From CAVRRZ01 sp963723745 (lineage in GTDB: Bacteria > Actinomycetota > Actinomycetes > Mycobacteriales > Geodermatophilaceae): a stretch of 64,000 nt of DNA. The stretch lies in assembly GCA_963723745.1 (NCBI GenBank), contig CAVRRZ010000004.1:620001-684000 (forward strand). Direction: 5' to 3'. The notes beneath the pieces were generated by a model. The model was not told where the DNA came from. It worked only from the letters and a program-made list of their open reading frames with translations, and did no database searches. The translations under genes were made by a program, and so were the position numbers. Shown one piece after another: positions 52,780-60,938 of this stretch (the first letter of the stretch is position 1; each line of letters starts with the position of its first letter).

Positions 52780-53148
52780 TTCGCGTGAAGCCCACTCGCC
52801 AGGGCAGGTTGGGTCGCCTCAGCCGGAGGTGCGAGCGAACCGTTCCGGCGCTCAGAGCAGCGGCAGCCCGCAGACGGATGCGCCCAGGACACCCACCGTC
52901 GGCGTCGGGCGCTCGGCCCCCATGACCGCAGTCGGCGACGCCGGGGCCCGGCTTTTCACCAGGATCTGATGTGAGTGGGGCCTTCGCAGATAGGCGAACG
53001 AGGAGGGCTGGGCGCGCTTGTGCGAACTGCGCGGGACCACGTGCACCCATCGGCCCCGACATCAGCACCCCGGCACCAGCGGCTCGGGCCTGGCGAGCAG
53101 GTTCGTACGCCCCTTCCCGGCGGGATCGGCGACTCCTAGCGTCGGCCC
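52780..53148. other. Intergenic region without supported gene
   Basis: A 369-bp stretch between the response regulator and the small zinc-ribbon protein. Open frames on both strands here have no recognisable motif, no ribosome site and composition expected of chance frames in GC-rich DNA. No tRNA, strong hairpin or repeat was seen. Confidence 0.5.
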
Positions 53149-53310
53149 ATGACTCGGAAGCCACTGCGGTGCCGGTTCGGGTTCCACTCCTACGTCCAGC
53201 GACACCCGGACGGCGAGCGACCCTCGAGTCCGGACGACAAGATCTGCCGGCGGTGCGGGAAGCGCACGGGTACCCCGTTCGGGAACGCGCCGGGGGTCCT
53301 CCCCGTGTGA
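53149..53310 (+). CDS. Small zinc-ribbon-like protein
   Basis: A 53-residue open frame (ATG 53149, TGA 53308). It contains LRCRFGFHSYVQRH and then KICRRCGKRTGTPFG, i.e. Cys...His...Cys-x2-Cys-Gly. This resembles the small DUF1660-like zinc-binding proteins frequent in actinobacteria and phages. No partner gene is adjacent. The motif spacing supports a real protein; the role is unknown. Confidence 0.6.
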   Translation: MTRKPLRCRFGFHSYVQRHPDGERPSSPDDKICRRCGKRTGTPFGNAPGVLPV

Positions 53311-53486
53311 CGTCCTCGGCGGCAGTGGTGGAGGCGTCGGTGGCTCCCTGATACGCCCCTCTGACGCCGAGGCCACCTCGTCGCCGCATGCGACTTCGCG
53401 ACCGGTCCGGCGTGCGAAGCCCGAGCGTCGCGTGGGCTCCTCGACCCGGGGCGACGTACGGCCGACTGGTCCCGCTCGACAAGAAG

Positions 53487-53516
53487 ACAGCCCCGGACCT
53501 TCCGGTCCGGGGCTGT
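53487..53516 (-). terminator. Terminator of tmRNA
   Basis: A perfect 13-bp stem, ACAGCCCCGGACC (53487-53499) with 53504-53516 and a 4-base loop. On the minus strand it is followed by TCTTCTTGTC, a weak pyrimidine tract. It lies 47 bases past the tmRNA 3' end. The core CCCCGGACC/GGTCCGGGG is shared with the hairpin after matC. Confidence 0.85.
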
Positions 53517-53563
53517 TCGTCATTCTGCGAAGGATCTCCGCACAATCTGCGAAGACCCCTGAG

Positions 53564-53934
53564 TGGAGGTGGCGGGAATCGAACCCGCGTCCTTCGACGC
53601 ATGGCCAGGGCTTCTCCGAGCGCAGTCTGCTGTGCCTCTCTCGGCCCCACCGATCACGCAGACGAGTCGGTGTGACGGGCCCAGTCGCTGTGAGATGTCC
53701 CGTGCGTGTCCGCGACCGGCGCGCACGGTGAGTCATCTAGCTGATGCCAGGATCCGGGTCGATGACGAACCCGGGCTGACAGACTCGCCTAGCTGCTATC
53801 AGGCAGCGAGAGCGAAGTCGTGCTGCTTAGGAGCGGCACTTGTTGGTTTGCAACGGATGGTTAACGAGATCATCGTTGCCTTCCTCGGCTCGCTTCCCCT
53901 GGTCAACCGACCGAAGTCGAGACCAATCACCCCC
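53564..53934 (-). ncRNA. ssrA: Transfer-messenger RNA (tmRNA)
   Basis: About 371 nt. The 5' end GGGGGTG pairs with CACCTCC near the 3' end to make the Ala-type acceptor stem with A discriminator; CCA is not encoded. The T-arm GCGGGTTCGATTCCCGC is immediately 5' of that 3' strand. The tag reading frame ends HDFALAA then TGATAG, the typical actinobacterial degradation tag. Upstream it reads through KPTSAAPKQ in the same frame. The usual GCA resume codon at GTTGCAAACC would be out of frame by one base with this tag, so the precise resume point is uncertain. It rescues stalled ribosomes. Confidence 0.92.
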
Positions 53935-53988
53935 TGTGTAGTTGTACGACCAGCCTAACTGCTCGGGCGCCCGAGATGTTCCTGTCGT

Positions 53989-54813
53989 TCACCCGGACGC
54001 GCCGGCGTCGGCCTGCGCACCCGCCGGAGCGACCCGGCGGAGCGCAGCGTCGTAGCCCAGCAGTCCGCTGGCCTGCTCCGCCGCCCGCGCGACCAGCGGA
54101 CCGAGACGTCCGACATCGCTCTCCGTGACCCGCTGCGTCGGGAAGCCGAGCCCCACCACGACGGCCAGGTCGCCGGCGTGGTCGAAGACCGGCGCGGCGA
54201 TCGAGCCGACGTCCTCGTGCCGCTCGCCGAACGCCGCGAAGAAGCCCTGGGCGCGCGCCACGGCGATCTGCCGGTCGAGCACATCCGGATTCGCCGGCGT
54301 CCGGGGCGTGAAGGCGGCCAGTTCGGCGCCCTCGAGGTCGCGGCGGGCGTCCGGGTCGAAGGCGAGGAACACCTTGCCCGGCGCGCCGGCGTGGATCGGC
54401 ATCACCATGCCGACCATGAACGGCCGCATGACGACGTGCCGGGTCTCGGCCACGGCCACCACCGTCCGGAACAACCCGTCGCGGACGTAGAGGCACGCCG
54501 TCTCGCCGGTCTCGTCCCGCAGCTGCTGCAGGACCGGCTTGAGCAGCCGCACGACGTCGAGGCCGAGCGTGCCGGGGGTCGCCCACCGCACCAGCGCGAT
54601 GCCGATGCGGTACCGGTCGCCGTCCCGGTCGAGGAAGCCCTCGTAGACGAGGTCCTGCACGAGCCGCTGACAGGTGCTCGCCGGTAGGCCGGTCGCCCGG
54701 ACCAGGTCCCGCATCGTCGGCTCGGGCGCCTCGACCGAGAAGCAGTTCAGGATCCGGGTGATCTTGTGCAGGACGAGCGTCGACGCCCTGCCCTCGTCCT
54801 GTCGAGCTGCCAC
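53989..54813 (-). CDS. IclR family regulator of the maleate isomerase operon
   Basis: A 274-residue IclR protein. The HTH is at residues 15-75 (VLHKITRILNCFSVEAPEPTMRDLVRATGLPASTCQRLVQDLVYEGFL). The effector domain follows (VLQQLRDETGETACLYVRDGLFRTVVAVAETRHVVMR, PIHAGAPGKVFLAF, GSIAAPVFDHAGDLAVVVGLGFP). GTG 54813 is chosen because it has GGGGAGG upstream. It is divergent from the maleate isomerase-matC pair, and two tandem imperfect palindromes lie in the shared region. A dicarboxylate or its precursor is the likely effector. Confidence 0.88.
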   Translation of the reverse strand: MAARQDEGRASTLVLHKITRILNCFSVEAPEPTMRDLVRATGLPASTCQRLVQDLVYEGFLDRDGDRYRIGIALVRWATPGTLGLDVVRLLKPVLQQLRDETGETACLYVRDGLFRTVVAVAETRHVVMRPFMVGMVMPIHAGAPGKVFLAFDPDARRDLEGAELAAFTPRTPANPDVLDRQIAVARAQGFFAAFGERHEDVGSIAAPVFDHAGDLAVVVGLGFPTQRVTESDVGRLGPLVARAAEQASGLLGYDAALRRVAPAGAQADAGASG

Positions 54814-54918
54814 CGCCGCATCCTCCCCTGTGCGTCGTTCGGGCCGCGAAACCGGGGGCGTTCGCCGGCGGGTCCCGCTGCGACACCCGGATGTGCCGCT
54901 TGACACAGTAGCCGCGTA

Positions 54919-54953
54919 ACCCGCATGGTGGGAACAGCACCCACGATGTGGGT
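54919..54953. promoter_or_regulatory. Tandem palindromes in the iclR/maleate isomerase region
   Basis: ACCCAC-GAT-GTGGGT (54939-54953) is a perfect palindrome. A second, imperfect copy ACCCGC-ATG-GTGGGA (54919-54933) lies 20 bp upstream, two helical turns away. TTGACA at 54900-54905 could be the -35 of a rightward promoter, putting both sites over -10 and the start point. This is likely a cooperative IclR operator. Confidence 0.6.
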
Positions 54954-54988
54954 TGACCGATCCCCTCACACACCGCCGTGGAGAACTC

Positions 54989-55783
54989 ATGTCTGTTCCG
55001 TCCGCAGTGACCTCGGAGACCGCACCCGAGCCGAAGAACCCGGGCACGTCCCGGATCGGGCTCATCGTCCCCAGCTCGAACATCACGATGGAGACCGAGC
55101 TCCCGGAGCTCTTCCGGCGGCAGTCGGAGGCGACCGGGCACCGCTACACGTTCCACTCGGCCCGCGCGACGCTGAAGAACGTCACCCGCGAGGAGCTGCT
55201 GGCCATGGTGGCCAAGGCCGCCGACTGCGCCGTCGCGGTGTCGGACGCCGACGTCGACGTCATCGCCTACGCCTGCCTGGTCGCGGTCATGGCGCAGGGC
55301 CCGGGCGCCCACGAGGAGTCCGAGGCGGTCATCGCGAAGGCCGCCACCGACAACGGCTACCCCACGGAGGTCGTCAGCAGCGCCGGAGCGCTCGTGCGCA
55401 CCCTCCAGGAGCTGGGCGCGAACCGGGTCGCGATGGTCGCCCCGTACATGAAGCCGCTCACCACGATGGTCAGCGACTACATCGAGGGCTCCGGCATCAC
55501 CGTGATCGACTCGAAGAGCCTCGAGGTCGCCGACAACCTGGCCGTGGGGTGCCTCGACCCGGCCAACCTTCCGGCCATCGCCCGCGACCTCCAGCGGGAC
55601 GGCGCCGACGCGATCGTGCTCTCCGCCTGCGTGCAGATGCCGTCGCTGCCGGCCGTGCAGGCCGTCGAGGACGAGCTCGGTCTCCCCGTGATCACCGCGG
55701 CGACCGCGACGACGTACGAGACGCTCAAGGCGCTCGGGCACACCCCCGCCATCACCGGCGCCGGCCGGCTCCTCGCCGGCTGA
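54989..55783 (+). CDS. Maleate cis-trans isomerase family protein
   Basis: A 264-residue Asp/Glu racemase superfamily enzyme. It opens RIGLIVPSSNITMETELPELF, the maleate isomerase signature. The two catalytic cysteines are Cys96 (AYACLVAV) and Cys214 (LSACVQMPS), at positions expected for the family. It should convert maleate to fumarate; arylmalonate decarboxylase-like activity is an alternative in this superfamily. The next gene 13 bases downstream is a MatC dicarboxylate carrier, consistent with uptake and isomerisation of maleate. ATG 54989 has GGAGAA upstream. Confidence 0.88.
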   Translation: MSVPSAVTSETAPEPKNPGTSRIGLIVPSSNITMETELPELFRRQSEATGHRYTFHSARATLKNVTREELLAMVAKAADCAVAVSDADVDVIAYACLVAVMAQGPGAHEESEAVIAKAATDNGYPTEVVSSAGALVRTLQELGANRVAMVAPYMKPLTTMVSDYIEGSGITVIDSKSLEVADNLAVGCLDPANLPAIARDLQRDGADAIVLSACVQMPSLPAVQAVEDELGLPVITAATATTYETLKALGHTPAITGAGRLLAG

Positions 55784-55796
55784 CGGGGGGCAGGAC

Positions 55797-57149
55797 GTGA
55801 CTCTCTCGATCCTCGCCTTCCTGGTCCTGATCACCTGCTTCGCGATCGGCTCGCTCACCACCATCAACGCCGGGCTGCTCGCCCTGGTCGCGGCGTTCGG
55901 CGTCGGCACCCTCCTGGCCGACATCCCGATCAAGGAGGTGATCGAGCTCTTCCCGTCCGGCCTGTTCTTCATCCTGGTGGGTGCCACGCTGCTCTTCGGC
56001 ATCGTCCGGATCACCGGCACGATCGACCTGCTGGCCTACTGGGCCGAGCGGCTCGCCGGCGAGCGGCGCCTGCTCGTGCCCGTCCTGATGTTCCTGCTGA
56101 CGGCGATCCTGGCCTCCGCCGGCGCCTTCACCCCGGCCGCGATCGCCATCGTGGCCCCGGTCGCGCTCGCGCTCGGCAGCCGGTTCGGCATCAGCACCCT
56201 CGCCATGGGGCTGGTGGTCGTCCAGGGGGCGAACGCCGGAGCCTTCTCGCCGGTCAACCCGTTCGGCGTCCTGTCCAACCTGATGCTGGACGAGGCGGGC
56301 GCCCCCGGGAACGCCACCCTCAAGTTGTTCGTCTACTGCTTCCTGTTCAACGCCGTGCTCGGGGTCATCGCCTACGCCGGCGTCCAGGCCGTCGTCCGGC
56401 GCCGGAAGAACCGCGACGGCTCCACGGACGTCGACGGAGTCGGCGGCTCCGCCCCGTCGATCCCCGAGGGCACTCCGGCCTCGGGTGGTGGCGTGGCCAC
56501 CGCCGTCCAGACCCGGACGGAGACGCCGGTAGCCGCCCCGACGAAGGTGTCGCTCACCCCCATGCGGGCGCTCACGCTGCTCGGGCTGGTCGCGCTCCTC
56601 CTGCTGACCACCGTGCTGGGCATCGACGTGGGCGTCGCCTCGCTGATCATCGCGCTCGCGCTGATCGTGATCCAGCCGTCGGTGCAGAAGCCGGCCGTCG
56701 AGACGATGCCGTGGTCGGCGATCGTGCTGGTCACCGGCATCGTGACCTTCGTCGGAGTGCTCGAGGCCATGGGTGCGCTGGCGGACCTGCAGGAGGCCAT
56801 CGCCGGCCTGGGCAGCAGCTCGCTCGCCGCGCTCGCCGCCAGCTACGTCGTCGGGATCGTCTCGGCGTTCGCCTCGACCACCGGGACGCTGGGCGTGGTC
56901 AGCCCGATCGTCGTCCCGATCGCCGGGGACCCGCTCCTCTCGCCCATCGGCGTGATCACCGCCGTGAGCATCAGCTCGTCGGTGGTCGACACCAGCCCCA
57001 TGTCGACCAGCGGCGCGCTGCTGATGGCCAGCGCGAAGCCCGAGGACGAGCGCATGTTCTTCCGGGCGCTGCTGCTCTGGGCCATCGGGATGATCGCGAT
57101 CGTGCCGGTCACCGTCTGGTTCCTGTTCGTGCATCTGGGCATCGGCTGA
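55797..57149 (+). CDS. MatC-like dicarboxylate carrier
   Basis: A 450-residue membrane transporter of the MatC/IT superfamily with about eleven helices. The N-terminal MatC domain is TINAGLLALVAAFGVGTLLADIPIKEVIELFPSG-like, with LASAGAFTPAAIAIVAPVALALGSRFGIS in the middle. A long cytoplasmic Ser/Gly/Thr-rich loop occupies residues about 200-260, and SSSVVDTSPMSTSGALLMASA near the C terminus is a second substrate loop. It probably imports maleate, malonate or a similar acid. GTG 55797 follows the isomerase stop by 13 bases with GGGGGGCAGG as ribosome site. A strong terminator follows. Confidence 0.88.
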   Translation: MTLSILAFLVLITCFAIGSLTTINAGLLALVAAFGVGTLLADIPIKEVIELFPSGLFFILVGATLLFGIVRITGTIDLLAYWAERLAGERRLLVPVLMFLLTAILASAGAFTPAAIAIVAPVALALGSRFGISTLAMGLVVVQGANAGAFSPVNPFGVLSNLMLDEAGAPGNATLKLFVYCFLFNAVLGVIAYAGVQAVVRRRKNRDGSTDVDGVGGSAPSIPEGTPASGGGVATAVQTRTETPVAAPTKVSLTPMRALTLLGLVALLLLTTVLGIDVGVASLIIALALIVIQPSVQKPAVETMPWSAIVLVTGIVTFVGVLEAMGALADLQEAIAGLGSSSLAALAASYVVGIVSAFASTTGTLGVVSPIVVPIAGDPLLSPIGVITAVSISSSVVDTSPMSTSGALLMASAKPEDERMFFRALLLWAIGMIAIVPVTVWFLFVHLGIG

Positions 57150-57164
57150 CCGACGACGACACGG

Positions 57165-57200
57165 CGAACCGCCCCGGACCGCACGGTCCGGGGCGGTTCG
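57165..57200. terminator. Terminator after matC-like gene
   Basis: A perfect 16-bp stem, CGAACCGCCCCGGACC (57165-57180) with 57185-57200 and a 4-base loop. It lies between the convergent carrier gene and the leftward membrane gene ending at 57277 and can act on both strands. Confidence 0.88.
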
Positions 57201-57276
57201 GCATCCCGCGGGTGGCCGACGGGCCCCGGATCGGCGGCGGCGAGCCGGGTCCGTTGACCGCGCGACTCTCGGCCGC

Positions 57277-57897
57277 CTACGTCGAGCTGACCGGCGCGTC
57301 CGGTACGTCGGTCGGCTGAGGGGCGTGCCGGTCCGGCTCACTCGGCGCCGCCAGCACGCCCCGCAGGCAGGTCAGCGTCTCGACGATCCCGCGGAGGTTC
57401 CAGGTCTGAGGCGCGTCCCGACCGGAGCCGTGCAACCGATCCCACAGGACCGCGTTCTCCGGCGTCCGGCTCTCCCCGGCATTGCCGACGAAGACGGGCA
57501 CCACCTTGCGGGCCAGCCAGGGTGTCCGGTGCGCACCGACGAGGTCCCTGCTGCCCTCCACGACGAGGGCCGCGACGGCGGCCAGTCCGCCGACGATGCC
57601 CGCCGCCCCGGAGGCGCCCGCGGCGTCGCCCGCGAGACCGAAGGAGTTGGCGTCGAAGACGACGATGAGTCCAGCGGACAGGCCGACCGCCACGACCAGG
57701 ACGACGACCGGCGTCCAGGCGTGCAGCAGGACGGCGGTCAGCCGGGGCCGCCCCTGACGGACGACGAACGCGACGAGCAGCGCCGCGAGCAGCAGCCCGG
57801 CCGTGACCGACAGCGCGACGATCCACTGCGTCCGCGCCGGGGACACGAGGGCGGAGTAGACGCCGGCCGTGGCGGCGGCGACGACGATCGGGACCAT
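57277..57897 (-). CDS. Hypothetical membrane protein
   Basis: A 206-residue protein. Four helices lie in the first 130 residues (VPIVVAAATAGVYSAL, WIVALSVTAGLLLAALLVAFVV, WTPVVVLVVAVGLSAGLIVVF, AAGIVGGLAAVAALVV). A soluble C-terminal part rich in Trp, Arg and Pro follows (KVVPVFVGNAGESRTPENAVLWDRLHG). I do not recognise the family. ATG 57897 overlaps the stop of the upstream small membrane gene (TGATG), so the two form a coupled pair. The surrounding dicarboxylate genes do not share its operon. Confidence 0.65.
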   Translation of the reverse strand: MVPIVVAAATAGVYSALVSPARTQWIVALSVTAGLLLAALLVAFVVRQGRPRLTAVLLHAWTPVVVLVVAVGLSAGLIVVFDANSFGLAGDAAGASGAAGIVGGLAAVAALVVEGSRDLVGAHRTPWLARKVVPVFVGNAGESRTPENAVLWDRLHGSGRDAPQTWNLRGIVETLTCLRGVLAAPSEPDRHAPQPTDVPDAPVSST

Positions 57898-58220
57898 CAG
57901 CAGACCTGAACCTGCCCGCCGATGGACCAGCAGTGCGGCCCGCCCTCGGCGCTCGTGTGCGCACAACTGAGCACGATGTTGTTGTTCGCGTCGAACGTGG
58001 TGCCGATGTCACGGCCCGGTGGCCCGTGCGGGCACTGCGGCAGGGTGGTGGCCACGACGGCGACGGCGGCGGCCAGGGCCGCACCGGCGACGGGGGTCCG
58101 GGTCGCGAGCACGCCCCCGCCGACGACCGACCCGAACGCGACGAGCGCCCGCAGCGCCAGCTTCTGCGCCTCGCTCAGCTCGAGGGCCATCGGCTCGATC
58201 GAGAATGCCGAACCGCTCAT
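57897..58220 (-). CDS. Small hypothetical membrane protein
   Basis: A 107-residue protein. The N-terminal amphipathic part (ALELSEAQKLALRALVAFG) leads into two helices (GSVVGGGVLATRTPVAGAALAAAVAVVATTL). An extracytoplasmic tail then carries four cysteines (PQCPHG, LSCAHT, GPHCWS, VQVC) that may pair as disulfides. No family is recognised. It is translationally coupled to the downstream membrane protein. It lies 136 bp from the DASS carrier stop. Confidence 0.6.
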   Translation of the reverse strand: MSGSAFSIEPMALELSEAQKLALRALVAFGSVVGGGVLATRTPVAGAALAAAVAVVATTLPQCPHGPPGRDIGTTFDANNNIVLSCAHTSAEGGPHCWSIGGQVQVC

Positions 58221-58356
58221 GGGACGCCTCTTCCGCGGCCGCGCGGCCGGCGAGCAGACGGTGTGCGGGCAGGCCGATGATGGCGACGGCGGTACACGCC
58301 GTCAATGCGCCCGTGCCCGCCCGGACGTGCCGGGCCTCGCAGAAGTGGGGCGGCGC

Positions 58357-59973
58357 TCAGCCGACGTCGCCGAGCACCAGCCCGATCATCACCGGCAGCA
58401 GCAGCACGATGAGGATCGCGCCGAGCACGTCGAACGAGAAGCCCGACCGGATCATCTTGGTGATCGGCACGACGCCCGAGCCGTAGACGATCGCGTTCTG
58501 CGGCGTCGAGACCGGCAGCATGAAGCCGAACGACGCTGCGAACGTGGCGGCCAGCGCCGGCACGAACGGGTTGATCCCGGCGGCCACGGCCACCGGGATG
58601 ATGATCGGGACGACGACCGCCGCCGAGGCCGTGTTCGACGTCGTCTCCGAGATGATGATCGCCAGGACCACGGCGAAGACCGTGATCGCGAGCGTGCTGG
58701 TCAGGCCGAGGGAGTCGGCCGCACTGTTGCCGATCGTCTCGGCCAGCCCGGTGTCGGCCAGCAGCGACCCGAAGATGATGCCGGTGCCGAACAGCAGGAT
58801 CGTGCCCCAGTCGATGCGGGCCGCGTCGCTCCAGTTGAGCGTGAACTCCCGCGCGGACCAGTCCGTCGGCAGCAGGAACAGCAGGGAGGCACCCAGCACG
58901 GCGACGATGCCCTCGTCGAGCCGCGCGCTGACCGTCTCGTACAGGCTCGACTCGGTGCCCGCGGTGAGCGCGATGATGCCGGGGAAGATCCACAGGAAGA
59001 CGGTGACCGCGAAGGCGGTGAGCGTGTTGCGCTCGGCCCGCGAGAAGCCGCCGAGCTCGGCCCGCTCCCGGCTCACGTACTCGTGCACGCCCTCGATCCG
59101 CTTGATCTCGGGCTTGTTGAGCAGCAGCAGGACGACGGCGAGCGCGACGAACATCAGCGCGCAGATCGGGAACGCCATGAGCATCCAGGACAGGAACCCG
59201 ATGCGCTCCCCCGTCGCCTCCTCGATCAGCCCGCGGCCGATCAGGTTGGGCGGGCTCCCCACGGGGGTGAGCAGGCCGCCGACGCTGGCGCCGTAGGCGA
59301 GCATCAGCATCAGCGCGACGCCCACGCGCAGCCGCAGCGGGTCGAAGTCCGCCGCGACGATCTCCTTCTCCTGCAGCAGCTTCGCGATCACCGACAGGAT
59401 GCCGATCGCCGTCGGCAGCAGCATCGCGACAGTGGCGGTGTTGGACACGAACGCCGAGAGCAGGCAGGTGATCCCACCGAAGGCGATGATCACGCGCGTG
59501 GTCGACGTCCCGACCCACTTCAGCGACAGGATGAACATCGCGAACCGCCGGGCGACGCCGTGCTTGAGCATGGCCGCGGCCAGGATGAACGCGCCGATGA
59601 AGGTGAACACCGTCGAGGAGCCGAACGGTGCGAGCGCCTCGTCCGGGCCGACCACGCCCAGCACGACGATCGCCCCGACACCGATGAGCCCACCGATCGG
59701 GATCGGCACCGGCTCGGTGATCCACAGGACGATGACGCCGAGCAGGATCGCCGCCAGCAGCTGCTGCTTGCTGTCCATGTCGAACGGCAGCAGCGCGAAG
59801 ACGACGGCGACCGTGGGGGCGAGGAACAGGCCGACGGTGCGGCGCCCCTTCTCGAACCGCTCCTCGGCCGGACTCAGTCGCTGCTCACCGAGGCTGCGAT
59901 AGGTGGCGCTGCCCTGGAAGGCGGCGTCGACGTCGGTCCGCTGTCCGGGAATGACCCCGCCCGGCTTGCTCAC
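58357..59973 (-). CDS. SLC13/DASS family anion:sodium symporter
   Basis: A 538-residue divalent-anion symporter with about eleven to twelve helices. Both family substrate motifs are present: LSAFVSNTATVAMLLPTAIGI (SNT) in the first half, and IISETTSNTASAAVVVPIIIPVA (SNT) in the second, with GFMLPVSTPQNAIVYGSGVVP near the end. These define the dicarboxylate/sulfate DASS family. GTG 59973 has GAGGAGG at good spacing. It is transcribed away from the IclR-maleate unit, so it is separately controlled. C4-dicarboxylate uptake would complement the maleate module. It ends near three GC-rich small hairpins but no clear terminator. Confidence 0.9.
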   Translation of the reverse strand: MSKPGGVIPGQRTDVDAAFQGSATYRSLGEQRLSPAEERFEKGRRTVGLFLAPTVAVVFALLPFDMDSKQQLLAAILLGVIVLWITEPVPIPIGGLIGVGAIVVLGVVGPDEALAPFGSSTVFTFIGAFILAAAMLKHGVARRFAMFILSLKWVGTSTTRVIIAFGGITCLLSAFVSNTATVAMLLPTAIGILSVIAKLLQEKEIVAADFDPLRLRVGVALMLMLAYGASVGGLLTPVGSPPNLIGRGLIEEATGERIGFLSWMLMAFPICALMFVALAVVLLLLNKPEIKRIEGVHEYVSRERAELGGFSRAERNTLTAFAVTVFLWIFPGIIALTAGTESSLYETVSARLDEGIVAVLGASLLFLLPTDWSAREFTLNWSDAARIDWGTILLFGTGIIFGSLLADTGLAETIGNSAADSLGLTSTLAITVFAVVLAIIISETTSNTASAAVVVPIIIPVAVAAGINPFVPALAATFAASFGFMLPVSTPQNAIVYGSGVVPITKMIRSGFSFDVLGAILIVLLLPVMIGLVLGDVG

Positions 59974-60038
59974 GGCTGCCTCCTCGTGATCACGCTGAGG
60001 AGACAGTAGGGAGGCGCGCCCCGCTCGGCGACCGGAAG

Positions 60039-60929
60039 TCAGCTGCGGGTGGCGAGCAGCCCCGGCGGGTAGGCGCCGGCGCCGACGATGCGCCGGACCA
60101 TGCCCTTGGCCAGTTCGACGACCCGGTCGGTGCGCTCCGGCCCCAGGTGCAGGAACGGGTCGGCCGAGAGCAGGTCGGTCTCGGCCTCGATGGTCTCGCG
60201 CAACTCCACGCCCTCCTCGGTGAGCGTGCCCTCCTCGGTGAGCAGGCCGCGCTCCACCAGGGCGGCGCAGGCGCCGTCCCACTCCTCGTCGCTCCAGCCA
60301 CGCAGCTCCTTGGCCGCCTGCTCGGTGAAGCCGCGACCGGTCGCGGTGTGGGTGATCAGCGCCTCGAGCCCGGTCAGGTCGGCGTCGAGCAGCGCGGCCA
60401 GGTGCCCGTCACCGCGGTACTCGCGCAGCAGGCTGGCCGCGTGCCACAGCTCCAGCAGCGGCTCCTCGGGCCACGGCAGGTCGGCGTGGCCCGCGTACAG
60501 CGGTCGCGCCTCGGGGCTGAGCACCGAGCACGCCTCCCGGAGCAGGCCGGCCAGCTCGGCCACCTCCGGCACGTGGACGGCCTCGGGCCCGCCGAGCAGC
60601 CGGGTCAGCGACGCACGCGCGGCCGTCAGCCGCGCGTCGACGATCTGCTGCGGAGAGGCGATCGACCACGCGTTCGGGATGAACCGCGCGATCAGGGACG
60701 GCGAGAAGTTGCAGAACGTCGCCGTCACCACGCCGGGGCCGACGGCGCCCATCGGGGCGGCCCGGGCGGCGAAGTAGATCATCCGGCCGCGCTCGAGCCC
60801 GAGCGCGCCGAGGTGTTCTTCCAGCTCGGGGGCGAAGTAGGCCTGCGAGTGCAGGGGCTCGACCGCGCGGTGCGCGCGCGCCACGACTCGGGCGTCCAGA
60901 GTGGGACCGGGCTGATCGACACTGACCAT
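60039..60929 (-). CDS. SCO6745 family helix-rich protein
   Basis: A 296-residue protein of the SCO6745 family of actinobacteria. It begins ARRVVARAHRAVEPLHSQAYFAPE-like (here residues 14-33), has the block MGAVGPGVVTATFCNFSPSLIARFIPNAW, and a winged-helix-like C-terminal half (GWSDEEWDGACAALVERGLLTEEGTLTEEGVELRETIEAETD) reminiscent of MarR-type folds. There is no known function. It lies 9 bases after the stop of the upstream double-GNAT gene, so the two are probably co-transcribed. Start GTG/ATG at 60929. Confidence 0.8.
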   Translation of the reverse strand: MVSVDQPGPTLDARVVARAHRAVEPLHSQAYFAPELEEHLGALGLERGRMIYFAARAAPMGAVGPGVVTATFCNFSPSLIARFIPNAWSIASPQQIVDARLTAARASLTRLLGGPEAVHVPEVAELAGLLREACSVLSPEARPLYAGHADLPWPEEPLLELWHAASLLREYRGDGHLAALLDADLTGLEALITHTATGRGFTEQAAKELRGWSDEEWDGACAALVERGLLTEEGTLTEEGVELRETIEAETDLLSADPFLHLGPERTDRVVELAKGMVRRIVGAGAYPPGLLATRS

Positions 60930-60938
60930 GGACCGACC

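Noticed and set aside
53564..53640. A tRNA-like T-arm that could be called a tRNA gene
   Set aside because: The acceptor partner lies about 360 nt away and a FALAA-type tag with tandem stops is between them, so this is tmRNA rather than a tRNA.
52742..53650. Minus-strand frame running over the response regulator end and the tmRNA 3' end
   Set aside because: It overlaps a confident RNA gene and a confident protein gene, has Arg/Pro-rich composition and no motif.
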